Of a DNA stretch of 64,000 bases, positions 40,718-53,400 are shown piece after piece (the stretch's first letter is position 1; each line of letters begins with the position of its first letter). The position numbers and the translations under genes were made by a program. Under the pieces are notes generated by a model. It had not been told where the DNA came from. It was given only the letters and a program-made list of their open reading frames with translations, and made no database searches. Origin of the DNA: Cladopsammia gracilis (taxonomy: Eukaryota; Cnidaria; Anthozoa; Scleractinia; Dendrophylliidae); assembly GCA_022457155.1 (NCBI GenBank), contig JAJGOT010001054.1:15001-79000 (forward strand), read 5' to 3'.

Positions 40718-42734
40718 CAAATAGGACTGTTTTAATGACTTTGTTATTTTTATTTTACTTGAAGGCGCCTGCCCATGCCGGCTGAAGTGGTCGAAGGCTT
40801 GTAATCTGACAGACACAGGCATGGCTCGTTTCTCCTTGTCTGCAAAGAAAGGCAACTTCTTCGAGTGAAGGTCGTAACATACTTCACAAACGATAACCAT
40901 ACTCAACAAATCCTAACAAAATGAAGGTCTCACTTCAAGAGATCGTTAGTTTCCAATTTATAGCACAGGACGCCCAGGCTGAAAACAGGCCACCCTACTT
41001 GTGGTGAAGACAAAGGCGAAACTAACTCGGCACAAATAGAGGCTGATTTCTTTTTAAAAATTAAATCGAAAGATCAAAGATTTTTCGTGAAACGTAAGTA
41101 TGCTTTTTGCGAAAAATATAAAAAAAAAAATCATTAAGAAGCAAAAATGTGGTTTTGAGACCACATTTTTCCTCATATTATTTTTAGGGAAATTGCATGC
41201 TTACGTTTTTTTAAAATGGTGTATAAAATCGAATGATGCTAAGAATTTTGGATAAAACTGTAAGTTTCTGAAGTTATGCTCGTTCTTCTATTTTGGGTCA
41301 CGTGACATGGGGCGTGGCCTGATGACGTCACAACCTGAACCACAGGTGTACTTAACGGTTCCTTTCAGAATTTGGTCAAGCATAAGCAAAAATTTGCTAA
41401 GCTAGAGCAAACTGATTTTTCCCTAGCAACGGCCTCAAAAGATAATGTAATGGGCCCTTAAATGCATTTGGAATATTAGCCTGAGATCAACGAGCCAAAG
41501 AACTCGGCATTCTGCATTCAGCGGGGCGTTTTGGACGCAAAGAAAACAGATGCAAAGAAATTTGCATCAACGAGCATACATTGAAATGTTTCAATCACGG
41601 AGGAATGTAACGCGCATTGATTTGAAACCATTACTCAGCATAACTTAAAAAAGTGAATTTGATCGCAAACGTTTTGGCCAGTTCGTATGTCGTCTTCGTC
41701 TAAAAATTAAAAGGCGTTTCAGTTAATCAATGTCAGTAAAACTTTCAGGTAAAATTTTGCACATCGGTAAGCATGCGTCGTGAACGTTTTAAAAAAATCC
41801 ATCGAGCCGTTCCTAAGATTTTTTAATTAATTAATTTCCCAAAATTACACATGAAAAAGGTAGTCCTCAAGATCGCAAACAAAGAAAAGAAAGTAAACAA
41901 AACTTTGAAGGTGTACAAATATAACATCACGCTACCTTTTGGCACTATCTATATTTAATTTCACAAAACCAGTGTTAATCTCTGGATCAATTCATTCCCA
42001 GTACACAAATAGTAAGGTTTGAAATGCCATTGCGATTTATTTGAAATCAAACACACAGAATTTTTTCGTTCATGCAAAATATATATGCCATAAACCATAT
42101 TTTAAGATAATATGTATGTGGGATTTTCAATGCAAAATCTTAAACGCGCAAAATTTGACATTTACTGATTTCGAAGTCTCTTGTTTATCGTCGTCATGGT
42201 AAAATCGATTTTACTGGAAAATACATCGTGCCAAACTTCAATGCAAAACCAGTTAGTGGTGAAAATTTCACGTTGATCTGACTTGGAGAAGACCGCTTAA
42301 ATGGTCTCCATAAAACTGTATCGAAACACCTTAAACTCTTAAAAAGAGTTTTTAAAAAGTGGGGCTTAAAGAATTAGTGGTATTAAAAGTGAAAATGGAC
42401 AGTCTTGACTGATTGCAAGTCTTCTAGGGTGATCGCTTAGAAGAGCTTAAAAGCAAAGAAAAACCAGTTTGTAAATCCCATTAGTCATGTTAAGTCAAGA
42501 GAGACACAGGCAGACAGACAAAGTTTTACTTCAACACGGAATTTTTTCAATTACAATCGAAACCCATGTACAGATGTCTGAAACTCTTAAGTAAATAAAA
42601 TACTGTACAACTGTCACAATAAGAACTAAAAAAATGTCAATAAGAACTCTGTGGACCGAGTGTGCATAAGGATCTCCTGAAGGAGTTAGTAAGTTAATAC
42701 GAAGAGAATACACCTTATTCATAAATGGCGGCCA
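40718..42734. other. gene-free intergenic stretch
   Basis: No coding sequence recognised. A perfect hairpin AAAAATGTGGT/ACCACATTTTT lies at 41144-41172; otherwise this is AT-rich sequence. Confidence 0.5.
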
Positions 42735-42871
42735 ATTTATTATTCTTTTATATGTATTTTAATTAGCCTCACTGGCCTCGTTAGCATGTGCAAAATCAGT
42801 TCAAAATAATTTTTACTCTAAAATGAGGCCAGTGAGGCTAATTAACATAAATATAAAAGAATAATAAATCT
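42735..42871. mobile_element. 137-bp foldback MITE
   Basis: TTTATTATTCTTTTATATGT..GCCTCACTGGCCTCGTT faces AATGAGGCCAGTGAGGC..AAAAGAATAATAAA, with arms of about 47 bp. Confidence 0.88.
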
Positions 42872-43079
42872 GCTGTATTCCATAACATCTGCTAGAACGT
42901 AGCACCACGATGAGAAAAACATTGTTTTTTTTCTAGTATTCAGTATTAGGTTCTAGCTAGATTGCTAAGTTATGACTCTGGAGTGTCTAAGGTTGTCAGT
43001 AATACCGTCGCGAATCAAGCTTAATACTTATAGTGAGGTACTCTGGAGCTTCGTCACTTGGGATTTATACATCATATAC

Positions 43080-43215
43080 CGTAGAATCCTGGTTATAAGC
43101 CGACCTGTCTACTAATAGAAATTTCCCCCCGGGTTATATACCCCCCCCCCTAATTATAAGCCCACCTGTCTGCCAATAGAAATTTCCTCCCGGTTATACA
43201 CCCCCTCCCTACCGG
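43080..43215. repeat. element fragment, motif GGTTATAAGCC
   Basis: Two successive units GGTTATAAGCCGACCTGTCT and AATTATAAGCCCACCTGTCT, each followed by AATAGAAATTTCC, CCCGG and a C-rich end. Confidence 0.6.
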
Positions 43216-43514
43216 GTACCGTACACAGGAAACAATAATTAAAAATTTCATTTTAATAGAACGGATTTCAGACGTTTTCTCCTCCGTATTATAGTGTGAC
43301 GGGGGGAGCCGAGTTGAGAAGAGCATCCGTGGACGATGTTCCTCGTCTGTTCTCTTCATCACAATTTATGATATGATGTGTCTAGAAATTAAATATTTAC
43401 CAATCTCAGAAATCAACTCAAGCTCTAGAGCCCGGTGTCAGTAAAGATACCTCTGTATCGTGTAAACGGCAGATTCGTTGGAACATGGGGAATTCAAAAT
43501 ACACTGAGCTGTGG

Positions 43515-44203
43515 CATTTTAGATTTCTCTCCATATCAACCCTTTTAACTCGCGAATTTCCAAATTTTCAGTTGCGAATAATTATTCGACATGTTCAGTT
43601 CCACGTGAATGGTCTGACATTAGCTTACGTCAAAATAAAAGAGTTACCAGGGGTTATACCAGGGGTTATACCAACAGTAGCATATAGATTGTGATTGGTG
43701 TGCTCGCTCTTTGAAGCAAGTTACGCTCCTGACTCTCATCAGTCAATCACTAATAGAGGACGCTGTTTTCACACTCTGAGCTGAAGATGGCGTCTGGCGA
43801 TGAAACGTTTGATTTAACGACCAAAAAAAACCGCAAAAAGGCAAATGACCAAATGTCATTTTAGATTACTCTCCATATTAACCCTTTTAACTCGTGAAAT
43901 TCCAAATTTTCATTTGCGAATAATTATTCGAAATGATCAGTTCCACATGAATGGTGACATTAGCTTCCGTCAAAATTACTAGAGTTACCAGGGTTACCAC
44001 GGGTTATTATACCAATAAAGGTTTTGATTGATGTGCTCTTTGAAGAAAGTCATGCTCCTGACTTATCAGTAAATGACTAATTATTATACATTTAGAGGAC
44101 GCTGTAGAGGACGCTGTTTGCACGACCTCAGCTGAAGATGACGTCTGGTGGTGAAACGTTTGATTTAACGACCGAAAAACCCGTAAAAAGGCAAAGGACC
44201 AAA
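43515..44203 (+). repeat. tandem duplication of the peptidase promoter and first-exon start
   Basis: 43515-43856 and 43857-44203 are direct repeats of about 340 bp: CATTTTAGATT.CTCTCCATA at the start, GCGAATAATTATTCGA in the middle, GAGGACGCTGT, GCTGAAGATG and the first codons at the end. The second copy contains the real start codon. Confidence 0.92.
43787..43864 (+). pseudogene. truncated duplicate of the peptidase first exon (25 codons)
   Basis: Reads MASGDETFDLTTKKNRKKAN then DQMSF and TAG, against MTSGGETFDLTTEKPVKRQR in the functional copy. It ends where the duplication unit joins. It may be transcribed as an upstream ORF if the upstream promoter copy is active. Confidence 0.75.
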
Positions 44204-44427
44204 CGCTTTTATTGCGTTGTCGCTTTGGCAGTCATTGCTGCAATTGTTATCTCCTTTATTGGCTTTATCATCGGTTATTTTGCGATGAAAGCTCGCACCA
44301 GTGACTCACCGGCGACGGATTCGCCAGGCAAAAGAGAAAACAAGGGTCCGACAAAAGTTGAATACAAGCAATATCACGAACAGGTGGTTAATTCACTTAA
44401 AGCGGAAAGCGTGGAGGCATTTTCTCG
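44138..44427 (+). CDS. FOLH1-like: peptidase exon 1
   Basis: Start MTSGGETFDLTTEKPV, hydrophobic span VVALAVIAAIVISFIGFIIG, stalk and the first ectodomain helix ending AESVEAFS. The donor is CG|GTAAGT, phase 2. Confidence 0.93.
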
Positions 44428-47400
44428 GTAAGTTATACAGTATTTGGTTTACCCAGTATTTGCATATATTGTCGGGCAGGGTGTGTCGTTATTCACTTTC
44501 TAATTGGCGTCGAGTAATGAAATCGGCGGCAGATGCTGGCATAGCTCCATTGAGCACATCTCTTAGCTCTCCTGTCCAGTCTGAATATATGCCAGCCTAT
44601 TAGCATTAGCGTCCTTCAGCTGTTGCAGTCCTCTATTCAGTAATTTTCATAATAAAAATTTTATAGCCTATCCCTCTTTGGGCTGCAACAGTTGCAGAAC
44701 TGCAGTGTGGTAAGCTAGTCTCAGATCAGGTAAAAGTATGGCCAGCATTATCGCAAGTTCTCTGCAGTTCTGATGCATGCGCATTAAAATAAGAAACTTT
44801 TTTCCTTCAGGAATCTTGCGAATCTCGCGAATCTCGAAATCATATTTTGATCAGTCAAATGACGACACCTAGCCAAAGCTTAAGGAGGGATTGAAGAGGG
44901 TCATGGACGATGGCAGCTACTGGCGTCACGAACTGTGCAATGTTTATCCATTGAGAGATTAGGTATCACGTTTGTTTTTCCCGCGAACGTCAAAATTCCA
45001 CTTTAATTTCGCCGTATGCCGTTTGCCGTTTCTAAGTGAAAGTGAGTAGGTTTGCATTTGTGATGGACATGTGAATTATTTAAACTTTTTCTGATGTACT
45101 TATTTAACTATACGAGGAAAAGTAAATATTAAGACAAGAGGCTAGCTGGTAGCCTGTACTCATGCGCTTGCATAAGAACGTTTTATGGTTTATTTTAACT
45201 GGGTCACGCACCCCTTCCCTCTCAAGGAATTTTGCGTGACATGTAAGTCTCGTTTTGTTTACATATTATCAGATATCATTTATTACGACTGAATTTACAA
45301 CTGAATTTAAACACGTTTTATAAGCATTTCTCTAAAACTAGCGACAACGCAAAGAAAAATTCAATTACAAATTGATATCAACATAAATTCCCATCGAAAA
45401 ATGTAATTTCTTTTCCGGTGAAGTCCAAATGCCAGTGGCTTGACTCGGCTATTTGAAAACAAGGACGTGATTACGGGCACGCCGAAAATCACGAGGTCGC
45501 ATGTCAACCAATCAGACCAGTGAAAGTCCTCCCGCGGGATACGGGAAACTTTAAAACAAGGCAAAAGCGGGACGAAAGCTAAAAAAGGAAACAAGGAAAC
45601 CTTACCGAAACCTTGACTCATGCCGCTATGCGCATGAGTAATAATCAACTGCAAGCTGACATTTGCCGTTTGCCGCAGAACGCGGTGCTTTAAAATCTCT
45701 CAAATAGTTCGACCACAGTTCGACTATTTAAACGTGCTATTGTCAATTACAAATGCATTAATTGATTTTCAGTCGCTCCAAAAGCTTTGGCTATCTGTAA
45801 TTTTATCTGTACTTCAGAGATATTTTTGTTTGACCGGAATGTTAGCAAATATATGGGTGACACTCGGCCAACAATACCCGGTGATGGTGGCATGCAAGGA
45901 TATGGTAGTCACCCTCCCCCTCGGGGGATAAACGTTTGATGACATCTTCAGTGAAAGTAGAGAGTTGCTATTGTTTCCCTAATTTATTGTGTATTCCCAC
46001 TTTACATTATTCCGAACTAATGTTTTCTACCTCACGTTATTATAAATTTCAATAATTCCAAATCAACTGTTACCCAAACAATGATTTGCATTGTATATAT
46101 AATTTTGCTGGAACAGTAGCTTACGGCTTTTGGGTAGAACAGAAAGGCAATTGAAAGTTTTTCTTTCCTTCGCAAATTATATGTTACAAATCGTTTTTTC
46201 TATCTTTGCAGTTATTTCACAAAGCGTCCTCACATTTCAGGCGGCGAACAAAACAAGAAGCTGGGAGAATACATTTATAACAAGTGGAAGAGCTATAAAT
46301 TTGATCATGTGGAGATGGTGCAATATGACGTCCTTCTGTCCATGCCTCAGAGGGATAATCCAAACGTGGTCACAATCATCAACACAACTGACAGGAGTGT
46401 GTTGTGGACCGTAAAGGGACCTGAAAAGGTAATATTTATGTTATTTATACCTCTCTTCAGAAATTGAAACAAACTGCAACCCCAGACAAAATGTTCGGGA
46501 CACTGCGCCTCTCGGATACCTCCTCTCCCTTACCAAAGTTGAAAGACCTAAAAGTTCTTGTTTTTTACGCAAAAATCGTCGGTTTTTTCAACTTTGAACA
46601 AGGGGGAGGGAGGTTGGGATACGTTTGATCAAGTGTCCCAAGGAATTATGACTTCCGTTGCAACCCCAGACAAAATGTTCGGGACACTGCGCCTCTCGGA
46701 TACCTCCTCTCCCTTACCAAAGTTGAAAGACCTAAAAGTTCTTGTTTTTTACGCAAAAATCTCCGGTTTTTTCAACTTTGAACAAGGGGGAGGGAGGTTG
46801 AGATACGTTTGATCAAGTGTCCCAAGGAATTATGACTTCCGTTGCAACCCCAGACAAAATGTTCGGGACACTGCGCCTCTCGGATACCTCCTCTCCCTTA
46901 CCAAAGTTGAAAGACCTAAAAGTTCTTGTTTTTTATGCAAAAATCTCCGGTTTTTTCAACTTTGAACAAGGGGGAGGGAGGTTGAGATACATTTGATCAA
47001 GTGTCCCAAGGAATTATGACTTCCGTTGTGGGTACGACATGAATGCGCCAGGAGGTGTGTTGGGATCACAAGGGGTGATTGTCATAGAACGCACATTACT
47101 GTTGGAAAATATTGGCGTACGCAGTGGTCTGACCTTTTCATTAAACACCTGCAGCATTGTTCAACTGGACCTCTCTGGCAAAATATAGCTTACCGTATTC
47201 CTGTTACTTTCAATTACCCAACCAAACAACAGAAGCAAATGATCCAAATTAAGACTAGAACAACGGTTTATCCTGCAGTACAAATTTTTCTTTTACAATT
47301 TGTTAAAATACGTTCCTGGAGAGGTTTGTTCCTGGAACTCTTTACCCAATCTCCGAAGAAGAAGCTGAACAACCACACTTCCGTTTTTATCTTGTGACTA

Positions 47401-50400
47401 GACTTCCGGTAACTCAAGTGGACTCGACTGTACTTCCGGTTTCATTTTTCGACTAGACTCCGTTGGACTCCAGGTTTTGTCCAATGGAATCTAGTCGAGA
47501 GTATTGGACATGTTTGGAGGCGCCCCCCTGGAGCGAGAAGAAGAGAGACCCTGGGAGCGAGGTTGGAAGCTGAACTGGCATAATATATGATCCCATCTCA
47601 CTCAGTTAGGAAATACTACGAACGTTTCAAAAAGTTTTGCGTCATGATATTTACCCACCTTTTTATGTTTTGCTAAGATTGCAGAACCAAGTGAAAATGA
47701 TTCTCTTGTGTTGCCGCCATTTCTTGGCTACGCTCCACCTGGAGTCGTGCAGGATGCTGACCTAATGTATGCCAACTACGGTACGGTCAAGGATTTTCAA
47801 AAGCTGGAGAACAGAAACTTAAATTGTACTGGGAGGATTGTCATTATGCGATATGGCAAAATATATAGAGGAAATAAGGCAAGAAGTAATTCTCGATGTT
47901 TTTAAGTGTTGTTCGTTCACCTTTCATATCTCTCATCTCATCCTTATGGTGTCTACTGCCACATAAAGTCACGTGACTAACTGGCTGTATGTAACGATGA
48001 CGTAGAATTCACTAATGTCCATAAAAGGGTGGGGGGAGGGGGGACCCCAAAACGCAAGCAAAATTAAGACATGGCCCGTCCCTTGATGTAGACCCGGCGC
48101 AATATGTGTTCTTTTCCCCTATGGATCTAATGTTTTTTAACCCTATCAATCACCAAGCGTATACAGGAAGCTTCTTAAGAGTTTAATTGTTGTGGTCATG
48201 CGTTTGATGACGTCATAATTTGGACAAAAAGGAAACTGTAAATGATGCAAGAATGGTTAACATACGCTATTTTTTGCCTTAATGCATAAAGACTTCGTTT
48301 CCGGAATGGACAATTTGTTTATTTTAATTAAGGGAGAAAGCATGTCACGTGACCTGTTTTTACGAAAAAGCCCTTTAACTGTAAATCATAGTCAACTATT
48401 CTCGGCAGATTCATACAAGGGAGAACCATACAAATGCATTGACGTTTTAATGTATATCCATTATATGCCATCTCAACGGGTCATGTCGTACCTCCTTTGA
48501 ACGAGTTGTTTTATTGGCTCACCAAAACAATAGATGAATGACCTAAACAATGTCCCTATCCCTATAAACAATAGCAGGTACTGTTTTAGAACGGCCAATG
48601 AAAATAGAGGTTTATGAGAGGTACGACCCTTCCAATCTCAACGCCCCTTTTTCAATTTTTGTTTTGTGTAAGAAAACAATGATAACAGGTCACGTGATAC
48701 ATATATTCGACAGTTTAAGTACATAATGGTTCAAGGTCATCGAGTTTTATCCCGCCGCCAAGTTTGAGCCTGTTTTGGTAAATTACTTCAAAGTTATGAG
48801 AAGGAAAATAATCGCTTATTTTTTCGTACTTGCCAAGCAAACATACACACTACTACTAGGGGTATATATATCGATGAAAGTATCAATTTCGGTAGACATA
48901 TTAGCGAACTGTGGAAAAAGACTAATAAGAAAGTAGGAAGGCTAATGCGTCTGCGCAATCGAATTCCTTGCTCAGCTAAACTTACTTTTGATACCTCGTC
49001 TTACCATTCCTTACCTACTGCCACGTAGCATGGCATTTTTGTAAGGCGTCTGATAGTAGAAAAGTAGAGCGCATTCAAGATAGAGCGCTGAGAGCTATAA
49101 ACAGAACTAAGACAGATCCTTACGAAACACTCCTTGAGCGAGCCAGGCTGCCGTCACTGCAAAATCGGAGATTGCAGGACATTGCCATATACATGTATAA
49201 AGTGAAAAATCAATTTCGTCTGGCGGTGTAGCAGAAATTTTTAGCCTCAAACCATCGTGTTATTCACTCCGAAACAGTGACTTCGATATACCTAGAGTAA
49301 ATACCGTTAACTATGATAAGCACTCTGCGCTACTTTGGACCTGTATTATGGTCAAGGACACCAGAAACTCACCCAGTCTTGACACTTTAATTTCAAGGCA
49401 ATAACAATTGTGATAATTGCGATAGACCTTTGTCGACAATGAACACTTTTTTATATATATATATATATTTATACATTTTTAGCTATTTTTTTCTTCTTAA
49501 AACTAGGACATTTTAACATGTAGAAAGCTACCTTTATACAAAGGGCTAGGATAATTTTAATTTACAATATATTATGTAGTTAGTGTACTGTCCACAACTA
49601 GCTCTTACAGCTAAATACTTGACAATGACTAACACGAAAACAATGAAAAACATGTTTGCTTTTTTTTTTACTTTTAGGTAGAAAATGCGCAAAATTGCGG
49701 AGCTGCTGGCGTCATACTGTACTCTGATCCAGTGGACTACGCTCCTGAAGGTATGGACAAAACCTTCCCAAAGACTTGGTGGCTGCCAGGAACTGGTACC
49801 CAGAGAGGAAGTGTGCATGGCCCAACTGATGGCGATCCCTTGACCCCACTCCTACCGTCCATAGATGGAATCTACAGGTTAAATATAAATGACTCAGATG
49901 GAATACTGAAAATTCCCGCCCAGGTCATAACTTACGATGATGCAGTAGAGTTTTTAAAACGACTTGGAGGTAAGACATCACGTGCCCCATGTGACGAACA
50001 GCCTATGAGTTTTGTCAATAAAAAATTTCCTTATTTCCCTCACTTTTGTTCGTGGTGTTTTAATTAGGCGCTTCTCTCAATTCAAAGTGGTCCTTATAAA
50101 CATTCATATTAAGAAAAATGATATAATTATCCAGACATACCTAATCGATGATCAATGACATCAAGGAGTAGTCATTGATTATTGCCGATAATCGAAAGCA
50201 ACAATTTTGTGGCCTATTGATTAATCATCAATGTCATCGATTACTCATCAATGCCATTGATTAATCATCGATGTCATTGATTACTCATCGAAACCTAAAT
50301 CGAAATCATTTCCTATAATCCAGCACAACTATTAGGAATTTCCCACTCTCTTGTACCAATATTTTCCAAAAGAGTGTTCCGTTGAATGATCAAAGGCTCC

Positions 50401-53400
50401 TAAGAGCCAACCTGTGAATAAGAAATGCTAACGCGTAACGCAATATTGCGGTAAGCTTATGTTTTCACACTGACACGGTTCAATACTTTTTTAAAATTAA
50501 ACGTAAGGATTTTTGACAACCGCAAAAAGAAAAATACAGTACATCACTTTCATAATGTTCAGTCAGAAGAAGAGAGAGAGAAAAAAGAAGAAAAAAAACG
50601 GAGGTCACAAGCGAGACTTGAACCTCGGGCCTTCCGGCTGTCATTCCGCGTGCTAATCCACTCGACCATCGTGATCACCGACTTACTACAGGATACATTT
50701 AATCACTTCAAAGTAGATACACATCAAAACGCGTGTCTCGGTTGAAAAATCCTTTTAGATCGTTTTTAATGTTGCATATAAATTCCAAATGCGAAACATT
50801 TTTAAGCTTATTGCTGTTTATATTCGTTTACAACAAATTAGTTATTGTTATTGCTGGATTCACGCTGTTCTTGTTACGAAACGCATTCGTAACAAAGCAT
50901 TACGTCACCAAGTTAACAGCTGATGAAAGGAGTGAGTGAGTGAGTGAATTAGCCACCGTTACCGATAACCCGTTCATTACGCTTGCGCGTATTCACGGAT
51001 TAAAAATGATATTTCTTTGTTATGAAGTAACGTTCTTGTACTTATAAATTCTTGTTCTATAACTGAATACTGGAAGGGTTGTGATGAAATTATAAGCAAA
51101 GGTGACTTGTGAAGTAACTTGTGAAGCAAAAAATAACAGCAGGCGAGACTACATTTATGGGGAGAGAACCTTTACTACGAGGTGGGTGCTATGAAAGAGT
51201 TCCAAACGTCACATAATTGGTTTCCTTAACTTCTACGGCTATGATGTTTGGTCTTGTTCGTTCTGTTAATGGTTTCACCAAATTTCATGAGTCACAACCA
51301 TATTTGATAAGTCATGTGACCAGAACATAAAAACCCTTAAAACTCAAACATCTTACATTTTTCTCAAACAAACCAATCTAAGAACATACCAATAAAAAAT
51401 CTGTAGCATGGATTTGTTAAAATTCACGTTATTAAAAATGTCTATGACGTCATTAAGGTGTATTTTCATTCTTTTTCTCTAATAGCTTTTCTTTTTTCGT
51501 CTAAACAGTGATTCCATGCTACAGATGTTAAAAAATGTTGAATTGCTTATGATTCGCCAAAAAAAAAATGGATTTTTATCTCTTTTCCTCTGAATTTTTG
51601 CGCTTTTTCATTCTTACGCACGTTTGGAGACTGGCACTAGTTGCGCATGTGCAATGTCGATTTAGTGATGTCTTGTGTTCAGTTTCATAGTTCTCACCAT
51701 GTCAGCAGTCAAGAGATTATAATTGGACAATTATTTGGCCCAATTATTTTCTCGTGCAGCAGTTTATGACACGTGGGAAATGCTAACCATGAAATAATGT
51801 CCCTAGCAACGACTCTAAAACTGTAGTTAAGGTTCACCCCGGCCCCTTAAATCATCCGTTTCACGTTCAATTTGTTTTCCGCTTTTCTTCATACTCGATC
51901 ACATTACTAGGTAAAATAATGTCATTTGCAGCCTCGCGATGATGTCGATGACTAATAATTGCAATCGATGACAAATCAATGACATCAATGATTTATAGAT
52001 GACTAAAAATTATGTGGCCTTCGATCAGTCATTGATTACTCATTGATTATCGGCAATATTCAATGACTAATCAACTAATTACCCATCGATTACTCATTGA
52101 TATCATTGATGTCATGGATTAGTTATGCCTGAAGAAATATAACAAAAGATGTCAGATAGCAGAATAGGTTACCATGTTGTACACCGAACGAAAATGTTAG
52201 ATAATCTTTCACTTCTTTCTTTCCTGGAGGTTATCGAAATGCTTCCTTTGAAACAATGCCACACTCGACGACTGGGAATGGTAACACCAAAGGAAGCATA
52301 AGTTGTTTTTTTCAAATTGAATACATTTTTAAATAAAACTTATCAATTTTGTCTTACCAGAAAACTAGTTGGTTTATTTGAATGCATTCTTATCTTCTAA
52401 ATTTGTAAATTATGTCTTATGTTTGTAAAGTCATTAAGAACATATCATGAAATAAATAACACTGCTCATTTTAAAGCGTTATAGAAATAGTAACTATATT
52501 TTGCTTTGACGGTTTTAGGTGACGAAGTTCCTTCGGAATGGGCAGGAGGATTACCCATCAAGTACAGATTTGGACCAGGCTTCATGGAGTCAAACGTAAA
52601 AGTAACACTGGAAGTCAACAACCAGTTCGTGACAAAACCAGCAATAAATGTGATTGGTACAATCACCGGCAGGGAAGAACCCGATCGGCTAGTGCTCATG
52701 GGAAACCACAGAGACGCTTGGGTTTTTGGCGGGGTGGACCCATCAAGTGGTACAGCGGTTATGATGGAGATGTCACGTGGTATAGGGGAGCTGCTGAACA
52801 CAACTGACTGGCGGCCAAGACGCTCCATTGTCTTCTGCAGTTGGGGCGCCGAGGAGTATGGTCTCCTTGGTTCATATGAATGGGCACAGGAAAACAGAAA
52901 CATGCTGAGGGACCGCGCGGTTATGTACTTGAATGCCGATTCTGCAGTTAGAGGCAACTACAGTTTTGGTGCCAATGGTAATCCAGGATTGCGGTCGCTG
53001 GTATTCCAAGAATCCATGCTCTTGAAAGATCCCAATGGCAATGAAAAAGAAGAAAGTCTATATGAAAGATGGTCAAGGAAATACCCATCTCCCTCATCCC
53101 CTGGAAAGCCAAAGTTTGGAGCCCTGGGTTCAGGATCGGACTATACACCATTCAGTCACTTCATTGGAGTGCCATCCATCGACATGAAATACGAGTTTTA
53201 CAGCATGAATAAAACTCTTTATCCTGTTTATCACACAGTTCATGACACGTTTTATTGGCAAAAAACCTTTGTCGATCCGAATTTCAAGTCCCACTTGTTG
53301 ATGTCTCAAATCGGAGCTAGGATTGTCATGGAGGCTGCAGACGCTCCAGTACTTCCTTTCAATCTGGTAGACTATAAAGACGCCGTGAAAAGTAATCTTA

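Noticed and set aside
40451..40909. 152-codon minus-strand frame
   Set aside because: Antisense to the LINE C-terminus at 40380-40717.
52466..52957. 163-codon minus-strand frame
   Set aside because: Antisense shadow of the conserved peptidase exon 5; no independent protein features.
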